Positions 5,629 to 14,899 of a stretch of 60,979 bases of DNA are shown piece after piece. Below the pieces are notes generated by a model, which saw only the letters and a list, made by a program, of their open reading frames with translations, was not told the DNA's origin and made no database searches. Numbering within the stretch: position 1 is the stretch's first letter; each line of letters begins with the position of its first letter. The DNA is taken from the NCBI GenBank assembly GCA_009773315.1, contig WRPE01000014.1:1-60979 (forward strand). Reading direction: 5' to 3'. This DNA is from Syntrophaceae bacterium (GTDB lineage: Bacteria > Desulfobacterota > Syntrophia > Syntrophales > Smithellaceae). The position numbers were made by a program, and so were the translations under genes.

Positions 5629-7557
5629 ATGACCAAACTATTATCACCGGCCAAATCAAAGGTGTTATTTCTGGGCAACGAAGCGATCGCGCGCGGCGCG
5701 CTGGAAGCGGGCGTTGCGGTGGCCACGGGCTATCCGGGGACGCCGTCGTCCGAGGTGATCGAATCCCTGGCACATGTCGCCTCCGAACGAAACCTGTATG
5801 TGGAATGGTCGGTCAACGAAAAAGTGGCCCTCGAAGTGGCCGCTGCCGCGTCCTTTGCCGGCCTTCGTTCGATGGCTGTTATGAAACAAAACGGCGTGAA
5901 TGTGGCATCGGATTTCCTTCTGCATTTGACCGCGTCGGGTACGCGTGGGGGGTTGGTGCTGGTTTCCTGCGAAGATCCGGGCGCGCTCTCCAGCGTCAAT
6001 GAAGGGGAATCACGCTATTTCGCGCGGATGCTGGAAATGCCGCTTCTGGAGCCGTCCGATTTTCAGGAAGCCAAAGACCTGACGAAGTGGGCGTTTGAAT
6101 TATCGGAACAAATCGGCAATGTTGTGATGCTGCGATCGGTTACGCGCATGTCGCACGCGAGCGGCAATGTGATTTGCGGGAAGCTGCCGGTAAAAAGCCG
6201 GAAAGCTCACTTTGAATATAACGGATCGGTCATGGATTCGAGCCGTGGGCCGATGATCAGCACGCCGGTGGTGGCCAAACATCTGCTGCATCAGCAAAAG
6301 CTCAAAGTTGTTGAGGCGCTGTTTGAAAAAAGCCCCTTCAACCGTTATGTCGGCGCGGCGAAACCGGAGTTGCTTATCATCACCAGCAGCGCCTGTTTTC
6401 TTTATGCCGAAGAAGCCATCGAGCTGCTGGGACTGCAAAAGCGTGTGGGGATTTTAAAACTGGGGACGACCTGGCCTCTGCCGCCTAAGCTGCTTGAAAA
6501 ACATCTGCGCCAGACGACGAAGATTCTGATTGTTGAAGAAGTGATGCCGTTTCTTGAAGAAAACGTGAAGGTTCTGGCTGCAGGTCTTGTGAACCGGATC
6601 GGTGCTAAAACATTCTTTGGTAAATACGATGAAACGCTGCCGTCCGTGGGCGAACTCAATCCGGATATTGTCGCCGCCGCGCTGTGTTATATTTTGAAGG
6701 TAAAGAGCAAAACGCTTCCGGCGAACTATCTCAGCGACTCTCGGAAAGCAGCGGCGCTGATTCCCGCGCGCGAACAAACGTTTTGCGCCGGATGTCCGCA
6801 CCGCGCGTCGTTCTGGAATATTCACAACGCCATCGCGCTCGACGGCCATAAAGGTTTTGTTTGCGGAGATATCGGCTGTTATTCCATGGCAGCTCTGTCG
6901 CCCGCGACCGGCTATCACACGATGCCTACGCTCCATTCGATGGGTTCCGGTACAGGGCTGGCGAGCGGCTTTGCCAAACTGGCTCAGTTCGGCCTCGATA
7001 AACCGATTCTGACGGTTTGTGGGGATTCCACTTTTTATCATGCGGTGATTCCGGCGCTGATCAACGCGCAGCACAACCGCGCGGACATTACGTTTATTGT
7101 GCTGGACAACGCCGGTACGGCCATGACGGGATTTCAGCCGCATCCGGGCCTCGCGATCAGTGCGATGAAAGAGGTGGTTCCCGCCCTGGACATAGCGGCG
7201 ATTTGCTCCGCCATCGGCGCTAAAGTGGCGGTAAGCGATCCGTTTGATCTGGAGACGACCGGCAAAATTCTGACCTCGTTTCTGGCCGATAAAGGATCGC
7301 TCAAGGTGTTGATCCTGCGTCAGGCCTGCGCGCTCAGCCCCGAGAAAAAGGGAAAGAAAATATTTGAGGTGAAGGTGAACGAGTCTTTGTGTCTGGGCGA
7401 TGCGTGTGGCTGTAACCGCCTGTGTACGCGAATTTTCCGCTGTCCGGCGCTTACCTGGGACCGGACGAAGAACAAGGCGGTGGTCGATGAGGTTATCTGC
7501 GCCGGGTGTGGCGTGTGCGTCTCGATCTGTCCGCAAAAGGCGATCATTAAATTGTAG
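5629..7557 (+). CDS. iorA: Indolepyruvate:ferredoxin oxidoreductase, alpha subunit
   Basis: The large subunit of the thiamine-pyrophosphate enzyme that oxidatively decarboxylates aryl-pyruvates from aromatic amino acids to aryl-acyl-CoA, reducing ferredoxin. Visible: GYPGTPSSEV at the N-terminal pyrimidine-binding domain, CAGCPHRASFW (about residue 390), GDIGCYSM and the TPP-diphosphate motif VCGDSTFYHAV with DNAGTAMTG, and a C-terminal two-cluster ferredoxin domain (CLGDACGCNRLC, then CAGCGVCVSICP). The 642-residue form from ATG 5629 matches the family. An upstream start would add repeat-encoded residues. It lies between the FrhB-like gene and iorB. Confidence 0.95.
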   Translation: MTKLLSPAKSKVLFLGNEAIARGALEAGVAVATGYPGTPSSEVIESLAHVASERNLYVEWSVNEKVALEVAAAASFAGLRSMAVMKQNGVNVASDFLLHLTASGTRGGLVLVSCEDPGALSSVNEGESRYFARMLEMPLLEPSDFQEAKDLTKWAFELSEQIGNVVMLRSVTRMSHASGNVICGKLPVKSRKAHFEYNGSVMDSSRGPMISTPVVAKHLLHQQKLKVVEALFEKSPFNRYVGAAKPELLIITSSACFLYAEEAIELLGLQKRVGILKLGTTWPLPPKLLEKHLRQTTKILIVEEVMPFLEENVKVLAAGLVNRIGAKTFFGKYDETLPSVGELNPDIVAAALCYILKVKSKTLPANYLSDSRKAAALIPAREQTFCAGCPHRASFWNIHNAIALDGHKGFVCGDIGCYSMAALSPATGYHTMPTLHSMGSGTGLASGFAKLAQFGLDKPILTVCGDSTFYHAVIPALINAQHNRADITFIVLDNAGTAMTGFQPHPGLAISAMKEVVPALDIAAICSAIGAKVAVSDPFDLETTGKILTSFLADKGSLKVLILRQACALSPEKKGKKIFEVKVNESLCLGDACGCNRLCTRIFRCPALTWDRTKNKAVVDEVICAGCGVCVSICPQKAIIKL

Positions 7558-7649
7558 AGAACGGCCTTGTGACCTGGAGCCACCTCGCGTGACCTTTAGG
7601 TCATTAGTGTGGTTAGGTTATCGCGACCGTTCCCTACGGAGAAGTGGTA

Positions 7650-8264
7650 ATGAAAAGAACACGGCAGAAGGAAACAAAAAACCTGATCCTTACCGGTGTG
7701 GGAGGTCAGGGCAACGTCATGGCCTCAAGGACGCTGGCGGGTATGCTGGTGGATGCGGGCTATATCGTCACCATCGGCGAAACGTTCGGTATGTCGCAGC
7801 GCGGCGGCTCAGTCATGAGCCATCTGCGTATTTCACCCGATTCAGTTAAAAGCCCGCAGATTCCGCGCGGCAGGGCGGATGTGATTGTGGCGCTTGAGCC
7901 ACTTGAAGCGCTGCGTGTCCTCACGGTTTACGGCAATCCGCAGGTCTGCGTGTTGTCCAATGCACGACCCGTTTATCCCATCGGTGTAATCACAGGCGAG
8001 CTTTCCTATCCATCGGAAGACAATATCCAGGTGGCGTTTCAGCAATTATCGAAAGCCTTCTGGATCATTGATGCGACATCGGCGGCGCTTGCGCTTGGTA
8101 ATCCCGTTTTGAGCAACATTGTGATGATCGGGGCGTTGGCCAAAACCGGCTTTTTACCCATCGACCGCAGGATGTTTGAAAAAGAAATCAAAAAAACGCT
8201 GGCTGCAGATAAATGCGCCGTGAATTTAAAGGCATATGATGCCGGTGGCGAAATGATCAAATAA
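7650..8264 (+). CDS. iorB: Indolepyruvate:ferredoxin oxidoreductase, beta subunit
   Basis: The gamma-type small subunit that pairs with IorA. The N-terminal LTGVGGQGNVMASRTLAGML is the conserved glycine-rich stretch of the pyruvate/ketoisovalerate oxidoreductase catalytic domain, followed by GETFGMSQRGGSVMSHLR. At 204 residues it has normal length. ATG 7650 is preferred to GTG 7644 because GGAG lies 8 nt upstream of it. The 92-bp gap after iorA shows no terminator. With iorA it makes the complete alpha-beta enzyme. No separate acyl-CoA synthetase gene accompanies it here. Confidence 0.93.
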   Translation: MKRTRQKETKNLILTGVGGQGNVMASRTLAGMLVDAGYIVTIGETFGMSQRGGSVMSHLRISPDSVKSPQIPRGRADVIVALEPLEALRVLTVYGNPQVCVLSNARPVYPIGVITGELSYPSEDNIQVAFQQLSKAFWIIDATSAALALGNPVLSNIVMIGALAKTGFLPIDRRMFEKEIKKTLAADKCAVNLKAYDAGGEMIK

Positions 8265-8267
8265 TGG

Positions 8268-8295
8268 TTGACGATCCGCCATTGAACCTTATATT
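8268..8295 (+). promoter_or_regulatory. Sigma-70 promoter of the flavodiiron operon
   Basis: TTGACG (8268-8273), a 16-bp spacer and TATATT (8290-8295), 34 bp ahead of the flavodiiron start codon. No clear operator is seen. Confidence 0.5.
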
Positions 8296-8328
8296 ACAAT
8301 TCCTATATCATTGCCGAGGTGAAATTTC

Positions 8329-9537
8329 ATGGCGAATATCTATTCAGCGGTTAAAGTGAGCGAACATGTTTACTGGGTGGGAGCCATTGACTGGTCCATC
8401 CGCGATTTTCACGGTTACACCACGCCTCACGGCAGCACCTACAACGCCTACCTGGTGATGGCGGACAAGATAACACTTATTGATACGGTCAAAGCGCCCT
8501 TTATGAATGAAATGATGGAACGGATCGCATCCGTAATTGATCCATCGAAGATTGACTATATTGTTTCCAACCATTCCGAGCAGGATCATTCCGGCTGTCT
8601 TTTGGAGGTTATCGACCAGGTAAAACCGGAAAAAGTTTTTGCTTCCGTCATGGGCGTAAAAAATCTGAAAGACATTTTCCACTCCAATTACAACATTCAG
8701 CCCGTAAAAGACGGTGAAACACTCAGCCTGGGCAATATGGATTTGAAGTTTATGGAAACCCGGATGATTCACTGGCCGGATTCCATGTTTTCATATTTGC
8801 AAAAAGACGGTGTGTTGTTTTCGCAGGATGCTTTCGGCATGCACCTGGCGACACTGGAACGTTTTGCCGATGCGCTGCCAGCCGATATGCTGGAATACGA
8901 AGCTGCAACTTACTACGCCAATATCGTGCTGCCTTATTCGCCGGTCGTGCTTAAAGCGCTGGAAAAGGTAGCGGCAACCGGCTGGGCGATCAAAATATTC
9001 GCGCCGGATCACGGGCCGGTCTGGAGAAAAGACCTCGGATTTATTATCGATCTTTATAAAAAGTGGGCCGAGCAGAAACCGGCCAACAAGGCGGTTGTCG
9101 TTTACGCGACGATGTGGCATTCGACGGAAATGATGGCCAAGGCGATTGCCGAATCGCTGGCGTGGGAAGGTATTCGGGTGAAGCTTCTGTCTATAAATGA
9201 TGTGCATCGCAGCGAAGTGGCTTATGAAGTGCTGGGTGCGGGCGCGCTGATTGTTGGATCGTCCACACTGAACAACAACTTGCTGCCGCAGATGGCGGAC
9301 GTCATGACCTATCTGAAAGGATTGAAACCCGCTAATCTGATTGGCGCGGCTTTCGGGTCCTTCGGTTGGAGCGGCGAGTCGGTCAAGGATCTGGAGGCGA
9401 TTCTCAAAGAAATGAAAGTGGATATAGTTGCCGAGGCGATTTCCGTCAAGCATGTTCCGGCAAAAGACGTTCTTGAAAAATGTTCCGAACTGGGTAAAGT
9501 GATTGCAGCCGAATTGAAAAAAAGAATTTCCAGGTGA
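8329..9537 (+). CDS. fprA: Flavodiiron protein (FprA family; O2/NO reductase), copy 1
   Basis: A soluble A-type flavoprotein that reduces O2 to water or NO to N2O with electrons from rubredoxin. The N-terminal metallo-beta-lactamase-like domain shows [10 protein letters not shown] (about residues 80-89), the H-x-E-x-D-H diiron ligand motif, and further ligand regions in IHWPDSM, SQDAFG and PDHGPVW. The C-terminal flavodoxin domain starts near residue 255 ([12 protein letters not shown]). Length 402 aa is typical. The ATG follows GAGGTG. It heads an operon with rubredoxin (28 bp on) and rubrerythrin, the classic electron-donor and partner set in anaerobes. Confidence 0.95.
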   Translation: MANIYSAVKVSEHVYWVGAIDWSIRDFHGYTTPHGSTYNAYLVMADKITLIDTVKAPFMNEMMERIASVIDPSKIDYIVSNHSEQDHSGCLLEVIDQVKPEKVFASVMGVKNLKDIFHSNYNIQPVKDGETLSLGNMDLKFMETRMIHWPDSMFSYLQKDGVLFSQDAFGMHLATLERFADALPADMLEYEAATYYANIVLPYSPVVLKALEKVAATGWAIKIFAPDHGPVWRKDLGFIIDLYKKWAEQKPANKAVVVYATMWHSTEMMAKAIAESLAWEGIRVKLLSINDVHRSEVAYEVLGAGALIVGSSTLNNNLLPQMADVMTYLKGLKPANLIGAAFGSFGWSGESVKDLEAILKEMKVDIVAEAISVKHVPAKDVLEKCSELGKVIAAELKKRISR

Positions 9538-9565
9538 AATTTATAATTTTGCAAGGAGGATACAA

Positions 9566-9724
9566 ATGAAGAAATATGTTTGCAGTGTGTGCGGTTATGA
9601 ATATGATCCGGCCAAGGGAGATCCGGAAAGCGGCGTAGCGAAAGGCACGGAATTCAAGGATTTGCCGGAGGACTGGACTTGTCCTGTTTGCGGTGCAGAC
9701 AAAAGTGAGTTTGCTCCAGCCTAA
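9566..9724 (+). CDS. Rubredoxin
   Basis: A 52-residue one-iron electron carrier with the two expected CxxC motifs, [13 protein letters not shown] and [13 protein letters not shown], and the usual acidic composition. An AGGAGG ribosome site precedes the ATG. It sits between the flavodiiron protein and rubrerythrin genes and is probably the direct electron donor to one or both. Confidence 0.96.
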   Translation: MKKYVCSVCGYEYDPAKGDPESGVAKGTEFKDLPEDWTCPVCGADKSEFAPA

Positions 9725-9750
9725 ACGAACCCCCTATAGGAGTTTGACGC

Positions 9751-10251
9751 ATGGACGAAAAAATCCGGGATGCCCTGCAGCAGGCCTATGTCGGCGAAGC
9801 CAAAGCCGTCCTGAAACTTAAAATGTATGCCGACAAGGCGGACGAGGAAGGCTACAAACAGATTGCGCGCCTGTTCCGTGTGATCGCGTTTTCCGAAGAG
9901 ATCCACGGTATGCGAGCGCTCAGAGTGCTCAAAGAAGTTAAGACAACGGAAGAAAATCTGGCCGTCAGTTTTGAATCGGAAAAGGCTGTGGCGGAAATCG
10001 CCTACGATAGTTTTGTGAAAATGGCTGAGCAGGCAGGGGATAAACCGGCCCTTCGGCATTTCAGCCAGAGCCGCGATGTGGAAGAAACGCACGCCAAGCT
10101 CTATAAACAGGCGATGAATCATTTCATGGAGGAGCGCGAAACGGTTTATCACGTTTGTAAAGTATGCGGCTATGTAGCCGACGGCGAGCTGCCGGATGAA
10201 TGTCCCGTCTGCGGCGCGAAAAAAGACCAGTTTACAACTTTCGATCAATAA
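9751..10251 (+). CDS. Rubrerythrin
   Basis: A 166-residue non-haem iron peroxidase that detoxifies H2O2 in anaerobes. Residues 1-135 form the four-helix diiron domain with glutamate-rich motifs (YVGEAKAVLKLKMYA; FSEEIHGMRALR; DVEETHAKLYKQAM). Residues 138-166 form a C-terminal rubredoxin-like domain with CKVCGYV and CPVCGAKK. It is 26 bp downstream of rubredoxin in the same operon. Confidence 0.94.
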   Translation: MDEKIRDALQQAYVGEAKAVLKLKMYADKADEEGYKQIARLFRVIAFSEEIHGMRALRVLKEVKTTEENLAVSFESEKAVAEIAYDSFVKMAEQAGDKPALRHFSQSRDVEETHAKLYKQAMNHFMEERETVYHVCKVCGYVADGELPDECPVCGAKKDQFTTFDQ

Positions 10252-10303
10252 CGGGTTGTTCGTTGGATCGGGATTTTTTGAAAAACCAGATTGGAGAAAA
10301 TAC

Positions 10304-11152
10304 ATGGCTGTCCGTCGCATTGCTCTGCTAATGATGGTGCTTGTGTTTCTGGGGTTGCCGAAAATTTCGATAGGCGCAGAAAAACCGTTGTGGGAATTGG
10401 GGATTGGTGGTGGATTTCTCATGATGCCGGATTACCGCGGCTCCGATAAAACCCGGGCCTATCTGTTGCCATTTCCTTACGCGGTGTACCGCGGGGGAGT
10501 ATTCCGGCTGGAAGATAAGAGAATTGCGGCAAGGATTTTCTCAACAGACCGGGTGACGCTCGATGCGAGCGGTTACGGCGCGGTGCCGGTGAAGAGCGGC
10601 GACAACGATGCGCGCGCGGGTATGCCGGACCTTGATCCGACATTCGAGTTCGGCCCGGCGCTGCGCATCAAACTTTTGGATTCTAAAGAAAATAGATACC
10701 GGTTAAGCATGACGTTGCCTCTGCGCGCGGTTTTTTCCACGGATTTTCGTTCTGTGCGGTATGAGGGCTGGGTGTTTTCCCCAAGATTAAACCTTGAAAA
10801 AGGCGATGTAATTCCCGGGACGGGTTTATATCTGGGCGTCTCGGCTGGTCCTATGTTTGCTGATCGGAGTTACCATAAGTACTTCTATGAAGTCGAGCCG
10901 GCCTACGCCACGATTACGCGTCAGGCTTATGCGTCGGGTGGAGGGTACAGCGGTTCGACACTGACGCTCGGCCTGGGAAAAAACTACAAACAGTTTATTT
11001 TTAACACTTTTGTCAGCGCTGATTTTTTAAAGGGCGCCGTGTTTGAGGATAGCCCCCTTACAAAGACGCAAACATCCTGGATGGGCGGTTTCAGCATCAC
11101 CTGGGTCTTTTTGAAATCGGCAAAGACTGTAGCGGACGAAAGCCCGCATTAA
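10304..11152 (+). CDS. MipA/OmpV-family outer-membrane protein
   Basis: A 282-residue predicted beta-barrel. Residues 1-24 form a signal peptide (basic MAVRRI, a hydrophobic stretch, then SIGA/EK). The mature part begins WELGIGGGFLMMPDYRGSD, typical of the family, and ends with alternating strands and an aromatic-rich terminus. ATG 10304 is chosen because GGAG lies just upstream and the signal peptide begins there; frame-compatible upstream codons overlap rubrerythrin. Members are MltA-interacting scaffold or porin-like proteins; the precise role is unknown. Its presence supports a Gram-negative envelope. Confidence 0.85.
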   Translation: MAVRRIALLMMVLVFLGLPKISIGAEKPLWELGIGGGFLMMPDYRGSDKTRAYLLPFPYAVYRGGVFRLEDKRIAARIFSTDRVTLDASGYGAVPVKSGDNDARAGMPDLDPTFEFGPALRIKLLDSKENRYRLSMTLPLRAVFSTDFRSVRYEGWVFSPRLNLEKGDVIPGTGLYLGVSAGPMFADRSYHKYFYEVEPAYATITRQAYASGGGYSGSTLTLGLGKNYKQFIFNTFVSADFLKGAVFEDSPLTKTQTSWMGGFSITWVFLKSAKTVADESPH

Positions 11153-11184
11153 GTTTTATGCAATTTACTGATAAGGGAAAATTC

Positions 11185-11598
11185 ATGCTGGTTCTCCTGA
11201 CACGCTGGCTCGTCATTACCGTGGCCATACTGCTTGCCTCCACGATTGTTCCCGGTATTCGAGTTGCGTCCCTGACCACAGCGATTATCGCCGCAGCCAT
11301 TCTGGGGATCATTAATACTTTTTTGCGTCCTGTTTTGCTGATTCTTACACTGCCGTTGACCATTTTGACGCTCGGAGTTTTCGCTTTCGTCCTCAACGCT
11401 CTCATGTTGCTTTTGGTGGCCTATTTTGTTCCGGGATTTGAGGTCAATGGTTTCTTTTCGGCGTTTCTGGGCGCTTTGATCATCAGCATCGTCAGCTGGA
11501 TTGCCAATCGCTTTATCCAAACACCCAAGGGGAAACACAATCGCCAAAAGCCGGATTACATTGATCTGGAGCGGGGAGATGACGGGAAATGGCGCTAG
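11185..11598 (+). CDS. YvlD-like small membrane protein (phage-holin superfamily IV, PF04020)
   Basis: A 137-residue integral membrane protein with about four hydrophobic helices (residues 3-20, 26-46, 52-74 and 80-105) and a basic, polar tail. The family is annotated holin-like by homology only, and the function is unknown. Start at 11185 (MLVLL) is preferred because AAGGG lies 7 nt upstream; ATG 11158 has no ribosome site. The end overlaps the mutS start by 10 nt, so the two genes are translationally coupled. Confidence 0.8.
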   Translation: MLVLLTRWLVITVAILLASTIVPGIRVASLTTAIIAAAILGIINTFLRPVLLILTLPLTILTLGVFAFVLNALMLLLVAYFVPGFEVNGFFSAFLGALIISIVSWIANRFIQTPKGKHNRQKPDYIDLERGDDGKWR

Positions 11599-14213
11599 AC
11601 GCAACGTTCAATCTCACCCCCGCGATGAAACAGTATGTCGAAATCAAGGAAAGATATCCCGATTGCATCTTGTTTTACCGCATGGGCGACTTCTATGAGA
11701 TGTTTTTTGAAGACGCCCTGACCGCCGCACCCATTCTGGGAATTACGCTCACATCCCGCAATAAATCTAAAGATGATGCCGTGCCGCTTTGCGGATTTCC
11801 CTATCATGCCGCTGCCGCTTATATCACCAAGCTTGTGGAAAAGGGGTTTAAGGTAGCTATCTGCGAGCAGGTGGAAGACCCCAAAAGCGCCAAGGGAATC
11901 GTCAACCGGGATGTCATTCGTGTGATCACGCCTGGTCTGGTGCTGGATGAGGAAAATCTGAAAGCCTCGGAAAACAATTACCTGGCCTGTATCAGTTCCG
12001 GACGCGACATGCTGGGACTGGCCTTTCTCGATATATCGACCGGCGAGTTTCAAGTCGGCGAGTTCTCCAGCCGCGACGCGCTCCTTTCCGCCGTGAGCGG
12101 TCTGGATTTTAAGGAATTGCTGATCAGCCGCGCATTTCCTGATCCGGTATTGATGAAAATGCTGGAGGCGCAAATGCCGGCTGGTTGCGTTAATGGCATC
12201 GACGAGTCCTGCTTTGAACCCAGACAAGCCGATGAGATCCTGGATCAGGAGCTGGACGCCCAAGTTCTTACAAAATCCAAAATTAAAGATCGGTCAGCAG
12301 CTAAGATTGCAGCAGCCGTCATTTTGCGATATGTCAATTCCACACAGATGATTCGCGCCTCCCACATTTCCGAAATCAAATGGTACTCACCGGAAAATTA
12401 TCTAATCCTGGACGAAACAGCCCGCCGCAATCTGGAAATATTTTCAACGATCCAGGATGGAAGCCGCGCCGGTTCTCTTTTTTTTCTGATTAATGAAACA
12501 CTCACGCCCATGGGCGCCAGACGTTTGCGCTGGTGGTTGGGCTATCCATTGGTTACGCCCGAAAAAATCCGCGCCCGTCTTGCGGCTGTCGCGGAAATCA
12601 AGGACAACCACACAGTGCGGTCCGGTCTGCGCAAAACGCTTTCGCTTATCTACGATCTGGAAAGGCTGGCCGGACGCGTCGCGCTGAGAGTGGCGATGCC
12701 GCGCGATCTGATCGCGCTCAAATCTTCATTGACCGTTTTACCTCAACTCCAGTCCCTGTTCTCGGATTTTACCGCGCCCACTTTGGTTGCGATCCGCAAA
12801 GAGATGACCGACGTGTCCGCTTTGGTGGATCTGCTTCACCGCGCGATTGTCGCAGATCCGCCGCCCCGCACCCAGGATGGGGGATTTATCGCATCCGGTT
12901 TCGATGACGGACTCGACTCGCTGCGCTCGATGAGCCGTGACGGGAAGCATTGGATTGCCCAGCTGGAGGCTAAAGAAAGGCAGGCCACAGGCATCAATTC
13001 GCTGAAAGTCGGATTTAATAACGTCTTCGGCTACTACATTGAAGTGACCAAGGCCAATGCCGGGTTGGTGCCGGACTCCTATGTGCGCAAACAGACGCTG
13101 GTCAATGCCGAGCGCTATATCAATCAGGAATTGAAGGAATTTGAACAGACGGTGCTCAATGCCGAAGAAAAAATCCGCGAACGTGAAAATGAACTTTTTA
13201 ATGCGCTGCGCGACGATCTGATGCAGTACGTTCCCGACATTCAGCATAATGCCTTTCGTGTGGCTGAGCTCGACGCATTTTGCGCTCTGGCGGAAGTGGC
13301 CGAAAAATACGCCTATGCCTGTCCGGAAATCGATGAAGAAGACGTCATCAACATCAAAGATGGACGCCATCCGGTGGTCGAAGCGGCTTTTAAAAAAGAA
13401 GGTTTTGTGCCCAACGATACTCTGCTGGATTTGCAGGGCAACCGCCTGCTGGTGATTACCGGACCCAACATGGCCGGTAAATCCACTTACATCCGGCAGG
13501 TTGCTTTAATCGTGCTTCTGGCGCAGATGGGCAGTTTTGTGCCGGCGGTCCACGCCCGAATCGGGGTGGTGGATAAAATTTTTACGCGCATCGGCGCGTC
13601 GGATAACCTGATGAAAGGCCAAAGCACTTTTATGGTGGAAATGATGGAAACGGCCCGGATTCTAACGGACGCGACGCCCCGCAGCCTGGTCATTCTTGAT
13701 GAAGTGGGCAGAGGCACGTCGACGCTTGACGGGTTGAGCATTGCCTGGGCGGTGGCCGAATACATTCACGATTTTTGCGGGCGGGGTATTCGCACCTTGT
13801 TTGCCACGCATTATCACCAGTTGACGGATCTGGCCGCGTCCAAAGAAGGAGCAAAAAATTACAATATCGCCGTGAAGGAGTGGGGCGAAAAAATTATTTT
13901 TCTGCGCAAGATTATGGAAGGCGGCGCGAGCCGTAGTTACGGCATCGAAGTGGCGCGGATCGCCGGCGTGCCGGCCGATGTGATTGTCCGGGCCAAAGAA
14001 ATCCTGTGTAATCTGGAAAAAGGGGAGTTCGACGAGATCGGCATGCCTCGCATCGCTCGTGGTAAGAGCGCCTTGAAACCGGGAAATCCGCAGTTGAGTC
14101 TGTTTGTGGAAAGCGAGGATATCATTCTTGATGAACTGCGTCATATCGATATTTCTTCCATGACACCGCTCGCGGCGCTCAATAAACTAAGCGAGCTGAA
14201 AAGCAAAGTATAA
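11589..14213 (+). CDS. mutS: DNA mismatch repair protein MutS
   Basis: The 874-residue mismatch-recognition ATPase. Domain I opens with MKQYVEIKERYPDCILFYRMGDFYEMF, which includes the mismatch-stacking phenylalanine motif FYEMF. The connector, lever and clamp regions follow. The ATPase domain has GPNMAGKST (Walker A, about residue 624) and VILDEVGRGTSTLDG (Walker B and ABC-type signature). The C-terminus holds GNPQLSLF, the beta-clamp binding motif. No mutL lies in the window. Confidence 0.98.
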   Translation: MALDATFNLTPAMKQYVEIKERYPDCILFYRMGDFYEMFFEDALTAAPILGITLTSRNKSKDDAVPLCGFPYHAAAAYITKLVEKGFKVAICEQVEDPKSAKGIVNRDVIRVITPGLVLDEENLKASENNYLACISSGRDMLGLAFLDISTGEFQVGEFSSRDALLSAVSGLDFKELLISRAFPDPVLMKMLEAQMPAGCVNGIDESCFEPRQADEILDQELDAQVLTKSKIKDRSAAKIAAAVILRYVNSTQMIRASHISEIKWYSPENYLILDETARRNLEIFSTIQDGSRAGSLFFLINETLTPMGARRLRWWLGYPLVTPEKIRARLAAVAEIKDNHTVRSGLRKTLSLIYDLERLAGRVALRVAMPRDLIALKSSLTVLPQLQSLFSDFTAPTLVAIRKEMTDVSALVDLLHRAIVADPPPRTQDGGFIASGFDDGLDSLRSMSRDGKHWIAQLEAKERQATGINSLKVGFNNVFGYYIEVTKANAGLVPDSYVRKQTLVNAERYINQELKEFEQTVLNAEEKIRERENELFNALRDDLMQYVPDIQHNAFRVAELDAFCALAEVAEKYAYACPEIDEEDVINIKDGRHPVVEAAFKKEGFVPNDTLLDLQGNRLLVITGPNMAGKSTYIRQVALIVLLAQMGSFVPAVHARIGVVDKIFTRIGASDNLMKGQSTFMVEMMETARILTDATPRSLVILDEVGRGTSTLDGLSIAWAVAEYIHDFCGRGIRTLFATHYHQLTDLAASKEGAKNYNIAVKEWGEKIIFLRKIMEGGASRSYGIEVARIAGVPADVIVRAKEILCNLEKGEFDEIGMPRIARGKSALKPGNPQLSLFVESEDIILDELRHIDISSMTPLAALNKLSELKSKV

Positions 14214-14220
14214 CAAAATA

Positions 14221-14859
14221 ATGACTTGTATTGTCGGGGATGTTTTAGTGCAGACCTTTAAAATAATCATGTTGATTCTGGTGATGCTCTTGTTCGTCTT
14301 TGCTGCGGCGATATTTTACGGACCGGGATTCTTGGTTTATTCGACAAACTACGCCAAGGTGGATGCCATCATTCTTTTGTTAGGGCCAGATTTCAATGCT
14401 CGTCAGAGGCATGCCCTGGATTTGCAGAAAAGAGGGATGGCTGATTATCTCATTATCCCGGCATACAACAAAACGTATACCGTCGATCAGGGAACGATGA
14501 AGCCTTCACCCGGCAAAACGGACAAAAATAATATTAATGGAAAAAGTATCCCAGCTGCACCTTGGTACTATGAAGATACACACCTGGAGTTAATTGCAGC
14601 CAAAAAAGTAATGAAAATGCATGGGCAAAAGTCGGCGATATTTGTCAGTTCTCCCTATCATATGCGCCGTATTCAACTCATGGTGGATAAGGAATTTGAT
14701 CATCATTATGAATCTTATTTTTCACCGACCCCCTACGATCCGGCTCCAATGAACGTTTGGGAGTTAAAGGCGTCCGACTGGAAAAAAGTACGGAGGGAAT
14801 ACGTCAAGATTGTATGGTTTATGATCTATTCCCTATGGACAAAATCAGAAGAGGGTTGA
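14221..14859 (+). CDS. DUF218/YdcF-like membrane-anchored protein
   Basis: A 212-residue protein with one N-terminal membrane helix (about residues 12-36) and a DUF218-type domain: VDAIILLLGPDFNARQRHAL is the first strand and loop, and SPYHMRRIQLMVDKEF is the conserved SxPYHMRR motif seen in YdcF/SanA/ElyC relatives. Family members act in envelope or exopolysaccharide processes, mostly undefined. ATG 14221 lies 7 nt after the mutS stop; GTG 14248 is an alternative with a better ribosome site (GGGGA). Confidence 0.7.
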   Translation: MTCIVGDVLVQTFKIIMLILVMLLFVFAAAIFYGPGFLVYSTNYAKVDAIILLLGPDFNARQRHALDLQKRGMADYLIIPAYNKTYTVDQGTMKPSPGKTDKNNINGKSIPAAPWYYEDTHLELIAAKKVMKMHGQKSAIFVSSPYHMRRIQLMVDKEFDHHYESYFSPTPYDPAPMNVWELKASDWKKVRREYVKIVWFMIYSLWTKSEEG

Positions 14860-14899
14860 GTCACGTCGTTTAATCAGCTGCTTTTCCTGGAATCCGGGC

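Noticed and set aside
6454-7536. Long open frame (360 codons) on the minus strand opposite iorA
   Set aside because: The plus-strand frame encodes a complete IorA with all motifs. The antisense product is His/Arg-rich with no family features or ribosome site.
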